From Minisyncoccota bacterium (lineage in GTDB: Bacteria; Patescibacteriota; Minisyncoccia; Phycocordibacterales; UBA1006), in the NCBI GenBank assembly GCA_021734445.1, contig JAIPIY010000002.1, forward strand, positions 1-32,785: a stretch of 32,785 nucleotides of DNA. Reading direction: 5' to 3'. Every line of letters begins with the position of its first letter. Position 1 is the first letter of the stretch. The notes under the pieces were generated by a model. The model was given only the letters and a program-made list of their open reading frames with translations. It ran no database searches and was not told where the DNA came from. A program made the translations under genes and the position numbers. Below, piece after piece: positions 1 through 7,307 of the stretch.

Positions 1-2
1 AA

Positions 3-254
3 ATTGACACACTTTTTACAGAACTTATCGAAGCAATTTCTGTTGCAACCTTTTTGGACAAAACAGAAAAACAACCCTGGGTTCGTCTTGCAATACGAAA
101 AAATGACACCATAAAAGTCTTTCTTATGATTCTTTGGGAAACGAAATCTCTTGATGATAAAAAATATATTGGACTTTCAGAAAAACTTGAAGAAATCGGA
201 AGAATGCTTGGCGGTTGGAATGGGCAAATTACAAAATCTTTGGAAAAGAAGTAG
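3..254 (+). CDS. avd: Avd-like DGR accessory protein, 3' part only
   Basis: The reading frame is open from the left edge to a TAG stop, so only the last 83 residues of a four-helix-bundle protein are present. The end carries LSEKLEEIGRMLGGW, the hallmark C-terminal helix of Avd-like (bAvd) proteins. These are small basic proteins that bind the reverse transcriptase and template RNA of diversity-generating retroelements; the family is usually about 110-130 residues, so the N-terminal third is probably missing. A template repeat lies 50 bases downstream and a matching variable repeat about 500 bases downstream, which supports the assignment. The gene is on the plus strand, opposite to the TR and the target gene, so it converges on them. 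The related S23/23S-intervening-sequence proteins share the fold; context makes Avd the better call. Confidence 0.85.
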   Translation: MDTLFTELIEAISVATFLDKTEKQPWVRLAIRKNDTIKVFLMILWETKSLDDKKYIGLSEKLEEIGRMLGGWNGQITKSLEKK

Positions 255-258
255 CCGT

Positions 259-291
259 AAACAAAACTCCCTCGACATATAGTCGAGAGAG
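259..291 (-). terminator. Intrinsic terminator after the DGR template repeat
   Basis: A 10-bp stem (267-276 with 282-291, one G-U pair, loop ATATA) is followed on the minus strand by TTTTGTTT (266-259). The T tract exists only in the minus direction. It would end a minus-strand RNA carrying the TR and protect it from the converging avd transcript. Confidence 0.7.
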
Positions 292-303
292 AAATGAAGA
301 GAG

Positions 304-403
304 TTTCGGACACCAGCGAACCACCAGTTGTCATTCCACCTGTTGTCATTGCGGTTAACGTTCACGTTGCGGTCGCCATTGAAACGATTGAACGTAGCGA
401 ATT
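304..403 (-). repeat. DGR template repeat (TR)
   Basis: This 100-base segment aligns without gaps to 765-864. Read on the minus strand, 20 of 28 adenines in the TR are replaced in the VR, while none of the 72 non-adenine positions differs. That is the adenine-specific signature of DGR mutagenic retrohoming. The TR reads as N-rich codons (AAC, AAT), which maximise amino-acid change when A is randomised. The minus-strand 3' part (327-307) has no adenines and is identical to the VR, as expected for the initiation-of-homing region. Confidence 0.93.
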
Positions 404-470
404 GTGCTAAGTAACGTCAGAGACACCACCCCTCGAAGTAGTATTATCTCAGGGTTGTATATAATTCGAC

Positions 471-498
471 ATCATAATGCCTTAATACTCAGCACCAA
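471..498 (-). promoter_or_regulatory. Possible promoter of the TR RNA
   Basis: On the minus strand, TTGGTG (498-493) and TATGAT (476-471) are separated by 16 bases. Transcription would start near 464 and, with the terminator at 259-291, give an RNA of about 205 nt centred on the TR. The -35 match is only partial. Confidence 0.4.
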
Positions 499-642
499 GT
501 TTCTTTATTTTTTGAAACAAACTATACATCACTCTTACTTTGACCGTGATCAAAACAATTCTCGATATATAGATGCTGGGTTCGGTCGCATGTAACCATG
601 ATCACATACAAATTTACCTAGTTCCGAGATTGATTGTAACAT

Positions 643-679
643 AAATAAGAAGAAACCCCCACGTATTGCTACGTGGGGG
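643..679 (-). terminator. Intrinsic terminator of the DGR target gene
   Basis: A perfect 10-bp stem, CCCCCACGTA (656-665) with TACGTGGGGG (670-679), has a GCAA loop in minus-strand RNA and is followed by TTTCTTCTTATTT. It lies about 80 bases past the target stop. A weaker 5-bp stem (682-695) precedes it. A DGR-type cruciform is an alternative, but those normally sit only a few bases from the VR. Confidence 0.75.
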
Positions 680-760
680 GCGAGGTTTATACCTCTCTTA
701 AAAAGCTGAAGGACAAAGGTCAAATTCCAAAATAAGGACGAAGTGACCAATATCACAGTG

Positions 761-1366
761 CTACTTGCGGACACCAGCGAACCACCAGCGGCCATTCCAC
801 CCGTGGACATAGCGGTAAACGAACACGCGGCGGCCGCCACTGAAACGACCGAACGCAGCGAAGCACCATTTACCGTTTTGATCCTTCCAATGAGTGCCGT
901 TAGGATGTTCGTCAGCAAAGGCAGGGTCGGCTTCGTTTACAGCAGCTTGGGAATACGGGTCTGCGGGTTTCAATCCACGCTTTTCATATTCTTGGTCAAG
1001 CTCTTCGTCTGTCAAAGAACTACCGACCTTGAAGAAATACACCTCAGCGGTTTCACCTTCGCCTTTTGGCATGGCGTCAACCACTTCATCGGTTACATAC
1101 AGGGTTCTACCTGTAGCCTTCAAAGCTTCCTTGCCTGAGCGTTTGCGGTTTACGGTTACTTTGCGGATTAGCATTCCGCTTACCGCCTCTACACGTTCTT
1201 TAATAACAGCCAACAGGGCTTCTCCCAGGCTATCATCACCCAAAACGGTTTGTAGGGCATCTTTCGGGAGTTCATCTTTGTGCTTCCTCATCGCAGCCGT
1301 GAATACTTCATTTACTTTACCGAATTGACCCTCGGTTGCGGGCTCAAATGTGGTCATGTCTTTCAT
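761..1366 (-). CDS. DGR target protein with C-type-lectin-like variable end
   Basis: The protein is the retroelement's diversified product. Its C-terminus has the layout of CPR DGR targets: a conserved lead-in (DPYSQAAVNEADPAFADEHP, then NGTHWKDQNGKW) followed by the VR-coded RRVFVYRYVHGW segment and the closing WWFAGVRK. This matches the C-type-lectin (formylglycine-enzyme-like) ligand-binding fold. No signal peptide or membrane helix is visible, so an intracellular role is possible. I chose the ATG at 1366 (201 residues) because other genes here start with ATG; an in-frame TTG at 1408 would give 215 residues and lies just after GAAGG. The gene is visibly more GC-rich than its neighbours, which hints at transfer. 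It has its own promoter, structured leader and terminator. The N-terminal ~110 residues are unrecognised, and the ligand cannot be told from sequence. Confidence 0.85.
   Translation of the reverse strand: MKDMTTFEPATEGQFGKVNEVFTAAMRKHKDELPKDALQTVLGDDSLGEALLAVIKERVEAVSGMLIRKVTVNRKRSGKEALKATGRTLYVTDEVVDAMPKGEGETAEVYFFKVGSSLTDEELDQEYEKRGLKPADPYSQAAVNEADPAFADEHPNGTHWKDQNGKWCFAAFGRFSGGRRVFVYRYVHGWNGRWWFAGVRK
765..864 (-). repeat. DGR variable repeat (VR)
   Basis: This is the diversified copy of the TR at 304-403, at a constant offset of 461 bases. All 20 differences fall at TR adenines (minus strand). The effect is on codons: AAC becomes CGC, TTC, TAC or CAC, AAT becomes TAT, GGT or AGT, and GAC becomes GTC or GGC. 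The VR ends immediately before the target stop codon and encodes the last ~33 residues of the target protein. The conserved WWFAGVR end is encoded by the unvaried segment. Confidence 0.93.
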
Positions 1367-1416
1367 GGCATCATTTTTTAGGTTAGACAAAACGCCATCG
1401 GACAGCAACCTTCGTG

Positions 1417-1478
1417 GTTGTAGTCATAGCCAGAAAATACCGAAATTACAGTATCTTGTGGCTATGACTACGTGCAAC
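1417..1478 (-). promoter_or_regulatory. Long leader hairpin before the DGR target gene
   Basis: A perfect 13-bp inverted repeat (1420-1432 and 1459-1471) continues inward, after one C/C mismatch, as a second 7-bp stem with a G-U pair and a 10-base loop. Outward it gains three more pairs past a 4-base bulge. It lies in the 5' leader between the promoter (1514-1542) and the start codon, so it would fold in the mRNA. It could be an attenuator, a stability element or a protein-binding site; a miniature mobile-element remnant is less likely. Confidence 0.6.
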
Positions 1479-1513
1479 AAGTAGTGTGTAAAAGAACGTA
1501 TTTTTCTAAATAT

Positions 1514-1542
1514 ATCATAGCATGTATAGGTATAAAAGTCAA
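1514..1542 (-). promoter_or_regulatory. Sigma-70-type promoter of the DGR target gene
   Basis: On the minus strand, TTGACT (1542-1537) and TATGAT (1519-1514) are exactly 17 bases apart. Transcription would start near 1507, leaving a leader of about 100-140 nt. Such a long leader is unusual in this window. Confidence 0.7.
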
Positions 1543-1605
1543 GACATCGTAATGGTTTAATATTTTTGGAATCACACCCTAAAAATCTCTCCATCCAATA
1601 GCACT

Positions 1606-1633
1606 TTGAGAAATATTCCAAAAAAGGTATACT
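1606..1633 (+). promoter_or_regulatory. cysS promoter
   Basis: TTGAGA (1606-1611) and TATACT (1628-1633) are 16 bases apart. The -10 box ends 9 bases before the cysS ATG, so the predicted leader is only about 3 nt. No Shine-Dalgarno sequence is present. Confidence 0.6.
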
Positions 1634-1642
1634 AAACACACT

Positions 1643-3115
1643 ATGAAGCAAAAACCTATTACCCTATTTAATACCCTGGGCAAACAAAAGAACCTCTTGG
1701 AGCCTATTAAAACAGGCTACGTTGGAATTTACCACTGTGGCCCAACGGTATATTGGACCCAACATATTGGCAATATGCGATCTGTGGTTATTTCAGATTT
1801 ACTGGTGCGAACATTGCATATATCAGGATACAAAACTACGTTGGTTCGTAATTATACCGATGTTGGGCATCTAACCGGTGATAATATCGGGGATGCAGAT
1901 CAGGGCGAAGACCGCATGACAAAAGCCGTACAACGCGAACAATCTACCCCTGATGAAATCGCACAAAAATATATCGATGTTTTTCAAAAAGATATAACCA
2001 CGTTAAACACATTACCGGCAAATCATACACCACGTGCGACTGATCATATTTCTGGAATGATTACATTAACCCAACAACTGTTAGACACAGGTTATGCATA
2101 CGCAACCGATTATGCTATTTATTTTTCGGTTGAAAAATTTCCTGAATACACAAAATTATCTGGGCAAAAATTAGAATTACAAAAACAAGGATTGGGTCAT
2201 GGTGACGTTGCTGATACCAATAAAAAACACCCCCAAGATTTTTCTTTGTGGTTTTTCAAAGCGGGTGCACATGCAAACGCACTACAAACATGGGAATCAC
2301 CTTTTTCTTCGTCATTGGTAAAAAACGGTGAAGGTTTTCCTGGGTGGCATATCGAATGTTCTGCCATGAGTAAACATTTTTTGGGAACTACTTTTGATAT
2401 TCATATGGGTGGTATCGAACATATCCCTATTCACCACACCAATGAAATCGCACAATCTGCATGTGCCAACCAGGTTCCCCACACAGAATATGCACATATT
2501 TGGATGCATAATGAACACCTGGTGACGGACAACAAAAAGATGTCAAAATCAGAAGGTACTGCATATACGATTCAGGATATTATTGATCGTGGATTCAATC
2601 CCCTTTCATTACGATATTTTTTCTTGCAGGCACATTATCAATCCAAACAAAATTTCACCTGGGAAGCATTGCAGGCATCTGAAACATCGTTACAAAAACT
2701 CTACACCACAGCAAAGACATTGTACAAACAAATTCCCTGGTACAAAAGATTGTTCATGAAACCACACGCACAATATGCACATGATTTTGTATCTTTTCTT
2801 GGTGATAATATTGATACCCCACAATCACTGGCATTGGTGTGGAATATGATCAAAGATGATTCGTTGTCTCCATCAGAAAAATATGCAACGTTAATCTATA
2901 CGGATCAGGTTCTGGGATTACATATACATCAACACATAACTGCAAAAGAAAAATCTGTACCTATTCCAAAAGAAATATTAGAATTAGTAGAAAAACGAGA
3001 ACAAGCGCGCGCCAACAAAGACTGGAAAGAATCCGACCGACTACGAGATGAGATCCAAAACAAAGGATACGAAATCAAAGATACCTCCGACGGACAACAA
3101 ATACACAAAAAATAA
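1643..3115 (+). CDS. cysS: Cysteinyl-tRNA synthetase
   Basis: This class I aminoacyl-tRNA synthetase activates cysteine with ATP and loads it onto tRNA-Cys in the cytoplasm. The 490-residue length is normal. The HIGH-type motif HIGN is at residues 41-44 and KMSKS at 299-303. The zinc ligands are visible: C32 in HCGPTVY, C239 in HIECSAMS, and the HHTNE segment around 264-268. A C-terminal anticodon-binding helical region ends with the family's ESDRLRDEI pattern. It is one of the few plus-strand genes. It is monocistronic, between its own promoter and a terminator shared with the convergent dnaJ. Nothing is missing. Confidence 0.98.
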   Translation: MKQKPITLFNTLGKQKNLLEPIKTGYVGIYHCGPTVYWTQHIGNMRSVVISDLLVRTLHISGYKTTLVRNYTDVGHLTGDNIGDADQGEDRMTKAVQREQSTPDEIAQKYIDVFQKDITTLNTLPANHTPRATDHISGMITLTQQLLDTGYAYATDYAIYFSVEKFPEYTKLSGQKLELQKQGLGHGDVADTNKKHPQDFSLWFFKAGAHANALQTWESPFSSSLVKNGEGFPGWHIECSAMSKHFLGTTFDIHMGGIEHIPIHHTNEIAQSACANQVPHTEYAHIWMHNEHLVTDNKKMSKSEGTAYTIQDIIDRGFNPLSLRYFFLQAHYQSKQNFTWEALQASETSLQKLYTTAKTLYKQIPWYKRLFMKPHAQYAHDFVSFLGDNIDTPQSLALVWNMIKDDSLSPSEKYATLIYTDQVLGLHIHQHITAKEKSVPIPKEILELVEKREQARANKDWKESDRLRDEIQNKGYEIKDTSDGQQIHKK

Positions 3116-3140
3116 TCCCGCATCTGCGGGATTATTTTTT
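3111..3140. terminator. Shared terminator between cysS and dnaJ
   Basis: An 11-bp perfect stem, AATAATCCCGC (3111-3121) with GCGGGATTATT (3126-3136), has a 4-base loop. T-rich sequence follows in the plus direction and the minus direction is also followed by T-rich DNA. It serves the convergent cysS and dnaJ genes and overlaps the cysS stop. Confidence 0.88.
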
Positions 3141-4041
3141 ATAGACCTTCTTTCTTTAATGTTTCAACTGCTTTTTCAGCATCTTTTGATAATTTTTTAG
3201 GTATTTGAATAGAGGTATAGACAAGAAAATCTCCACCGTGCCATCTACCTGATGCAATACCTTTTCCTTTGATACGAAGAATCGTTCCTGGTTGCATTCC
3301 TTTTGGTACAGTAATTTTTTCTGGACCATCCAATGTTTCCACCGTATGCACTGCACCCAAAATAGCATCAGTCAAAGGAATATCCAGATTCATTGCGATA
3401 TCCATACCTTCGCGTCTTAATTTTGGATGAGGATCAACAGCAATAGCAACAAGTAATTTTCCTGTTTGACCATTGGTTAATTCTTCACCATATCCATCAA
3501 CACGCAACGATTGACCATGATCTACCCCAGCGGGTATTGTTATCGTTAATTCTCTGTCTTTGGATAATTCCTTTCCATCTTTGATATGAGGTACACGTAT
3601 CTTCTTTTCTACACCCTGGATTGCTTCTTTGAATGTCAGTCGTACTGAAACCTGGATAGTTCTCCCTCGTGGAGTTCGTCTACCACCAAAACCAAATGCG
3701 CTAAAAATATCACCAAAATCGTCAAAATCAAACTGAGCACCACCCTGATTTCCTGCCTGACGCATAATGTCTTCCCATTGGAATCCACCAAAGCCACCAC
3801 CCTGGAAACCACCTGATCCTCCGCCAAATTGTGGGCCAGCAGATCCAAATTGATCGTACTGTGCCCTTTTTTTGTCGTCGGATAATGTTTGGTATGCTTC
3901 GTTGATTTCTTTGAATTTTTTCTCATTACCACCCTGCTTATCAGGATGATGTTCATGAGCTAATTTACGAAATGCTTTTTTAATCTCATCTTTTGATGCA
4001 GATTTTGAAACACCTAATAATGCATAATAATCTTTTGACAT
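3139..4041 (-). CDS. dnaJ: DnaJ-family co-chaperone, type B (no zinc finger)
   Basis: The protein stimulates DnaK's ATPase and delivers unfolded clients to it. The J domain covers residues ~4-68 with HPD at 32-34, followed by a Gly/Phe-rich linker (~70-120) and the two beta-barrel substrate domains typical of DnaJ C-terminal regions. No CxxCxGxG repeat is present, so at 300 residues it is a CbpA-like type B protein rather than the ~370-residue zinc-binding type A. It is the last gene of grpE-dnaK-dnaJ, with a 61-base gap after dnaK that holds an RNA hairpin. Because it is coupled to dnaK, it is probably the main partner, but a second DnaJ elsewhere cannot be excluded. Confidence 0.93.
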   Translation of the reverse strand: MSKDYYALLGVSKSASKDEIKKAFRKLAHEHHPDKQGGNEKKFKEINEAYQTLSDDKKRAQYDQFGSAGPQFGGGSGGFQGGGFGGFQWEDIMRQAGNQGGAQFDFDDFGDIFSAFGFGGRRTPRGRTIQVSVRLTFKEAIQGVEKKIRVPHIKDGKELSKDRELTITIPAGVDHGQSLRVDGYGEELTNGQTGKLLVAIAVDPHPKLRREGMDIAMNLDIPLTDAILGAVHTVETLDGPEKITVPKGMQPGTILRIKGKGIASGRWHGGDFLVYTSIQIPKKLSKDAEKAVETLKKEGL

Positions 4042-4069
4042 ACAAGAGTTTCAAAGCTATGAGCGACCG

Positions 4070-4102
4070 GCATCACGCTTACTAATAAATACTGCATGAC
4101 GC
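4070..4102 (-). promoter_or_regulatory. RNA hairpin between dnaK and dnaJ
   Basis: Directly after the dnaK stop, minus-strand RNA can pair GCGUCAUGC (4102-4094) with GCGUGAUGC (4078-4070) as a 9-bp stem with two G-U pairs and a 15-base loop. The wobbles become A-C mismatches on the plus strand, so the fold favours the operon mRNA. No T tract follows, so it is more likely a stability, processing or partial attenuation element than a full terminator. Confidence 0.45.
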
Positions 4103-5998
4103 TTATTTCGCTTCGTTATCCCCTGTTTCTTCTTTTGCATCTACAGGTGTTTCTGTCTGATCTGCTGGTGCAGAATCCCCTCCAGATTTTTCCGCTTCTG
4201 CTTTTTGCATGATTTCATAAATCTTTGACAATTCAGTAGATAATTCTTGCTGAGCAGTATCAATTGCAGAAATATCATCTCCATCTTTTGCAGATTTTAA
4301 TGCGCTTAATTTTTCTTCGATAGATTTCTTTACATCTTCTGGGATTTTTTCCGCATATTCTTTTAATGATTTTTCTGCAGTAAATACAGATGAATCAGCC
4401 AGATTTTTCTTTTCAATAAGTTCTTTTTTCTTTGCATCTTCATCTGCATGTTTTTCTGCATCTTCTTGCATCCGTTTGATTTCTTCGTCAGTTAGACCTG
4501 ATGATGCTTCGATTTTAATTGATTGTGTTTTTCCAGAAGTTTTATCTTTTGCGGTAACATTTAATATACCGTTTGCATCCACATCAAAACTTACTTCAAT
4601 TTGTGGCATTCCTCGTGGTGCTGGTGGAATACCATCCAACACAAATCGTCCCAAAGACTTATTATCAGTAACCATGGGTCGTTCACCCTGCACTACATGA
4701 ATTTCTACCTGAGGCTGATTATCAGCTGCCGTAGAAAATACCTGAGATTTAGAAGCAGGAATAGTGGTATTTTTTTCGATTAATTTTGTTGCAACACCAC
4801 CCAATGTTTCGATACCCAAAGACAATGGAATAACATCCAATAGTAATACATCTTTGACGTCTCCTTGTAATACACCGGCTTGCACCGCTGCACCCAATGC
4901 TACTACTTCGTCTGGGTTAATAGATCGATTTGGTTCTTTGCCAAATAGTTTCTTTACTTCTTCTTGGATTTTTGGCATTCGTGTCTGACCTCCTACCAAA
5001 ATAATTTGGTGAATATCAGATGCAGAAAATCCAGAATCTTTTAATACCTGACGAGTAATTTCGATTGATTTATCAACATACGGAGAAGCAAGATCTTCTA
5101 ATTGTACACGAGTTATTTTTACCAACAAGTGTTGAGGCCCTGATTCGGTTGATGTAATAAACGGAATGTTTACTTCGGTTTCTGTGGTTGTAGACAATTC
5201 ATGCTTTGCTTTTTCTGCAGCTTCTTTCAAACGTTGTAGAGCCAAAACATCTTTAGTAATATCTACACCTGTATCTTTTTTGAATTCATTTGCGATAAAA
5301 CCAATCAATGCCTGGTCGATATCTTCTCCACCCATGTGTGAATCTCCACCAGTTGATTTTACTTCGATAACTGAATCACCTACTTCGAGAACAGAAATAT
5401 CAAATGTTCCACCCCCAAAATCGTACACCACGATTTTTTCTTCTTTCTTTTTATCAAATCCATATGCCAACGCTGCTGCAGTTGGTTCGTTGATAATACG
5501 TTTTACATCCAATCCTGCAATTCTACCAGCATCCTGAGTTGCCTTTCGCTGTGCATCATCGAAATATGCAGGTACCGTGATAATTGCTTCGGTAACTTTT
5601 TCACCCAATTTTGCTTCGACGTCTGCTTTTATTTTTTGTAGTACCATTGCAGAGATTTCTTCTGGACGATATCCCTTGCCACCCATATCAATCGTTACCC
5701 CACCATTTCCATCTTCTTTTACCGCATATGGCAATTGATTGATATCTTTTTGTACTACATCATCTTTGAAACGGTGTCCGACGTATCGTTTTACACCGTA
5801 CACCGTGTTTGATGGGTTGGTTACCGCCTGACGTTTTGCCAACAATCCAACCAACCGGTCATTGTTTTTTCCAATAGCAACAACAGAAGGAGTAGTTCGG
5901 TTCCCTTCGGCGTTTTCAATAATTTTTGGTTGACCACCTTCCATGATGGCAACCGCACTGTTTGTAGTTCCTAGATCGATTCCAATTATTTTTGACAT
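4103..5998 (-). CDS. dnaK: Hsp70 chaperone DnaK
   Basis: This ATP-driven chaperone binds exposed hydrophobic segments and refolds client proteins with DnaJ and GrpE. The nucleotide-binding domain starts with [14 protein letters not shown] and includes the [16 protein letters not shown] phosphate-binding loop and the [13 protein letters not shown] motif. The linker [19 protein letters not shown] leads to the substrate domain and an alpha-helical lid. The acidic C-terminal tail ends in EAK rather than the EEVD type. At 631 residues it is full length. It lies 25 bases after grpE in the same operon. No Shine-Dalgarno sequence precedes the ATG. Confidence 0.98.
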   Translation of the reverse strand: MSKIIGIDLGTTNSAVAIMEGGQPKIIENAEGNRTTPSVVAIGKNNDRLVGLLAKRQAVTNPSNTVYGVKRYVGHRFKDDVVQKDINQLPYAVKEDGNGGVTIDMGGKGYRPEEISAMVLQKIKADVEAKLGEKVTEAIITVPAYFDDAQRKATQDAGRIAGLDVKRIINEPTAAALAYGFDKKKEEKIVVYDFGGGTFDISVLEVGDSVIEVKSTGGDSHMGGEDIDQALIGFIANEFKKDTGVDITKDVLALQRLKEAAEKAKHELSTTTETEVNIPFITSTESGPQHLLVKITRVQLEDLASPYVDKSIEITRQVLKDSGFSASDIHQIILVGGQTRMPKIQEEVKKLFGKEPNRSINPDEVVALGAAVQAGVLQGDVKDVLLLDVIPLSLGIETLGGVATKLIEKNTTIPASKSQVFSTAADNQPQVEIHVVQGERPMVTDNKSLGRFVLDGIPPAPRGMPQIEVSFDVDANGILNVTAKDKTSGKTQSIKIEASSGLTDEEIKRMQEDAEKHADEDAKKKELIEKKNLADSSVFTAEKSLKEYAEKIPEDVKKSIEEKLSALKSAKDGDDISAIDTAQQELSTELSKIYEIMQKAEAEKSGGDSAPADQTETPVDAKEETGDNEAK

Positions 5999-6023
5999 AA
6001 ATGTATATAAATAAAATTAATAA

Positions 6024-6644
6024 TTATTTTTCTTCGACAGTTTTTAACACGTATACTTTTACCTTTGCTGGTCTGATAATGCGGTCTCCTATTTTGTATC
6101 CTGTTTGAATGATTGATTCAATCGTATTATCTTTACCTGCATCATCTACCGGAATATGTTCGAACGCTTCGTGTAATCGTGGCTCAAACGGTACGCCCGT
6201 TTCTGAAATACTTTGCACGTTTCTATTTTCCAAAAAGGTCATGAATTGTTGATGAATATATTCAATTCCTTTTCTCCATGTGGCATCTACCTTTTCCCAC
6301 GATTCTTTATTTTTGAAAGCCATTTCAAAGCTGTCTAATGTGGGCAATAAGTCTTCGATACATTCTGAAACATACAATTGTTTCAGTCCTGATCTTTTTG
6401 ATTCTTCTTCTTTTTTAAGGTTCGCATATTCTGCACGAGATTTTTGCCATCCGGCAAGATATTCAGCACGTTCTTTTTTTGATTCTGATAATTCTTGTTT
6501 TAATTTCTTCACCTTTTCTGAGGCTGATGATCCAAATGAGTCTGTTTCACTGTCATCTTCTTCGACAAAAGAAACGTCTTCTTCTTGGATTATTTCCTCT
6601 TCTGGAGGTGAATCTATTTGTGGTTTTTTATCATCTTTGCTCAT
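6024..6644 (-). CDS. grpE: Nucleotide exchange factor GrpE
   Basis: GrpE releases ADP from DnaK and resets the chaperone cycle. The 206-residue protein has an acidic disordered N-terminus (~1-45), a long coiled-coil dimerisation segment (~45-100) and the C-terminal beta domain with GVPFEPRLHEAFEHIP and the closing GYKIGDRIIRPAKVKV motif. It is first in the operon, so the order is grpE-dnaK-dnaJ with no hrcA. Its promoter lies only 9 bases upstream of the ATG and its -35 box overlaps a large inverted repeat shared with the divergent PaaX-like gene. No CIRCE element (TTAGCACTC-type repeat) is visible. Confidence 0.95.
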   Translation of the reverse strand: MSKDDKKPQIDSPPEEEIIQEEDVSFVEEDDSETDSFGSSASEKVKKLKQELSESKKERAEYLAGWQKSRAEYANLKKEEESKRSGLKQLYVSECIEDLLPTLDSFEMAFKNKESWEKVDATWRKGIEYIHQQFMTFLENRNVQSISETGVPFEPRLHEAFEHIPVDDAGKDNTIESIIQTGYKIGDRIIRPAKVKVYVLKTVEEK

Positions 6645-6653
6645 ACGTATACG

Positions 6654-6682
6654 AGTATATACTATTCTTAAAATTTTGACAA
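6654..6682 (-). promoter_or_regulatory. grpE-dnaK-dnaJ promoter
   Basis: On the minus strand, TTGTCA (6682-6677) and TATACT (6659-6654) are 17 bases apart. The -10 box ends 9 bases before the grpE ATG, giving a predicted leader of about 3 nt. The -35 box overlaps the left arm of the inverted repeat 6679-6708. Confidence 0.7.
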
Positions 6683-6708
6683 GTATTTTACGTACAGAAA
6701 ATACTTGT
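6679..6708. promoter_or_regulatory. Candidate operator between grpE and the PaaX-like gene
   Basis: A perfect 11-bp inverted repeat, ACAAGTATTTT and AAAATACTTGT, is separated by 8 bases. Its arms overlap the -35 boxes of both divergent promoters (6677-6682 and 6705-6710). A dimeric winged-helix regulator bound here would block both. The obvious candidate is the protein of the adjacent gene at 6740. The sequence does not resemble CIRCE. Confidence 0.65.
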
Positions 6709-6733
6709 AAATAGTCTATTTATATGATATATT
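6705..6733 (+). promoter_or_regulatory. Promoter of the PaaX-like gene
   Basis: TTGTAA (6705-6710) and TATATT (6728-6733) are 17 bases apart. The -10 box ends 6 bases before the ATG at 6740, so transcription would begin at the start codon. The -35 box overlaps the right arm of the operator. Confidence 0.55.
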
Positions 6734-6739
6734 ACAAAC

Positions 6740-7291
6740 ATGAGCGCTAAAAGCACGAACGACATCCAAAAAAACATACTGAAATACCTTCAAAACAAGC
6801 GTGCTTCGGATATTTCCGAGCTATCTGACCACATACATCAAACCTGTGATACCAGCGACAGAAAAGTGAATATAAAGTACATTATTTCACGCAGTTTAAA
6901 GAATCTAGAAACCAGTGGTGACATTACGATCCATAAAACAGACCAGGGATCATTTGCCCGTCTGACATCCACTGGGCGTCAAAAATTACGTTCGTTGCGG
7001 TTATCAGAAAAAACCCACCTGATGCCGTTGGGATGGGACGGAAAATGGAGAATTGCCATATTAGATATTCCAGAAAATGACAAAGAAAAAAGAAACGCAT
7101 TGCGATATATTTTAAAAAAAGCCAGTTTTATTTGTCTCAAAAATTCGGTATGGATATCCCCTCACCCATTTGAACATATGTTAGAAACAATGAAAGAAGA
7201 TTTGGAATTATCCAATGAGTTATCTGTTATCGTAACAGACTACATCGACCCCGCATCCGAAGAAGAATTCAGAAAAGCTTTTTGGAAATAA
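6740..7291 (+). CDS. PaaX-like winged-helix regulator with Cas2-fold domain
   Basis: The 183-residue protein has an N-terminal winged-helix region (~10-90; LKNLETSGDITIHKTDQG looks like recognition helix plus wing) and a C-terminal ferredoxin-like domain opening with WDGKWRIAILDIP. That signature belongs to the Cas2-like central domain of PaaX-family regulators, common in Patescibacteria and often mislabelled Cas2. No CRISPR array or cas gene is nearby, so a DNA-binding regulator is the better reading. It is shorter than classical PaaX (~300 residues). It is divergent from grpE and shares a 95-base region with an inverted repeat over both promoters, so autoregulation and control of the chaperone operon are plausible; this is inference. 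The ligand is unknown. Confidence 0.75.
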   Translation: MSAKSTNDIQKNILKYLQNKRASDISELSDHIHQTCDTSDRKVNIKYIISRSLKNLETSGDITIHKTDQGSFARLTSTGRQKLRSLRLSEKTHLMPLGWDGKWRIAILDIPENDKEKRNALRYILKKASFICLKNSVWISPHPFEHMLETMKEDLELSNELSVIVTDYIDPASEEEFRKAFWK

Positions 7292-7307
7292 AAACACTTT
7301 TATTTCC
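7284..7307. terminator. Hairpin at convergent gene ends
   Basis: A 10-bp inverted repeat, GGAAATAAAA and TTTTATTTCC with loop ACAC, covers the stop codons of the convergent genes at 6740 and 7300. It is AT-rich but symmetric, as for a weak bidirectional terminator. Confidence 0.45.

Larger units (their letters stand above)
255..760. other. Non-coding DGR spacer holding TR and its control signals
   Basis: I see no credible protein gene between avd and the target gene. From left to right the stretch holds a minus-strand terminator (259-291), the TR (304-403), a possible TR promoter (471-498), about 140 bases with no feature I can name, and the target-gene terminator (643-679). The open frames here read through the TR or its flanks and look like shadows. 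A weak 7-bp inverted repeat, GTGATCA/TGATCAC, at 545-551 and 599-605 has no clear meaning. Confidence 0.6.

Noticed and set aside
177-365. Minus-strand ORF encoding the N-rich TR sequence and WWFAGVR
   Set aside because: This is the template repeat read as protein. It has no start or upstream domain that would make it a second target gene.
550-1138. Other ORFs of about 120-130 residues on both strands over the VR
   Set aside because: They overlap the target gene and VR in other frames and their sequences look like out-of-frame translations.
1417-1478. Terminal inverted repeats of a small transposon
   Set aside because: The arms are only 26 bases apart, with no target duplication or transposase nearby; a leader hairpin fits better.
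3139-4041. Truncated type A DnaJ that lost its zinc finger by damage
   Set aside because: The J, G/F and C-terminal domains are continuous and full length for a type B protein, with no frameshift.
6645-6739. CIRCE heat-shock element
   Set aside because: The inverted repeat is ACAAGTATTTT with an 8-base spacer; it does not match the TTAGCACTC-N9-GAGTGCTAA consensus.
6740-7291. Possible CRISPR-associated Cas2
   Set aside because: The WDGKWRIAILDIP segment is the Cas2-like domain of PaaX-type regulators, here fused to a winged helix. No CRISPR array or other cas gene is in the window.
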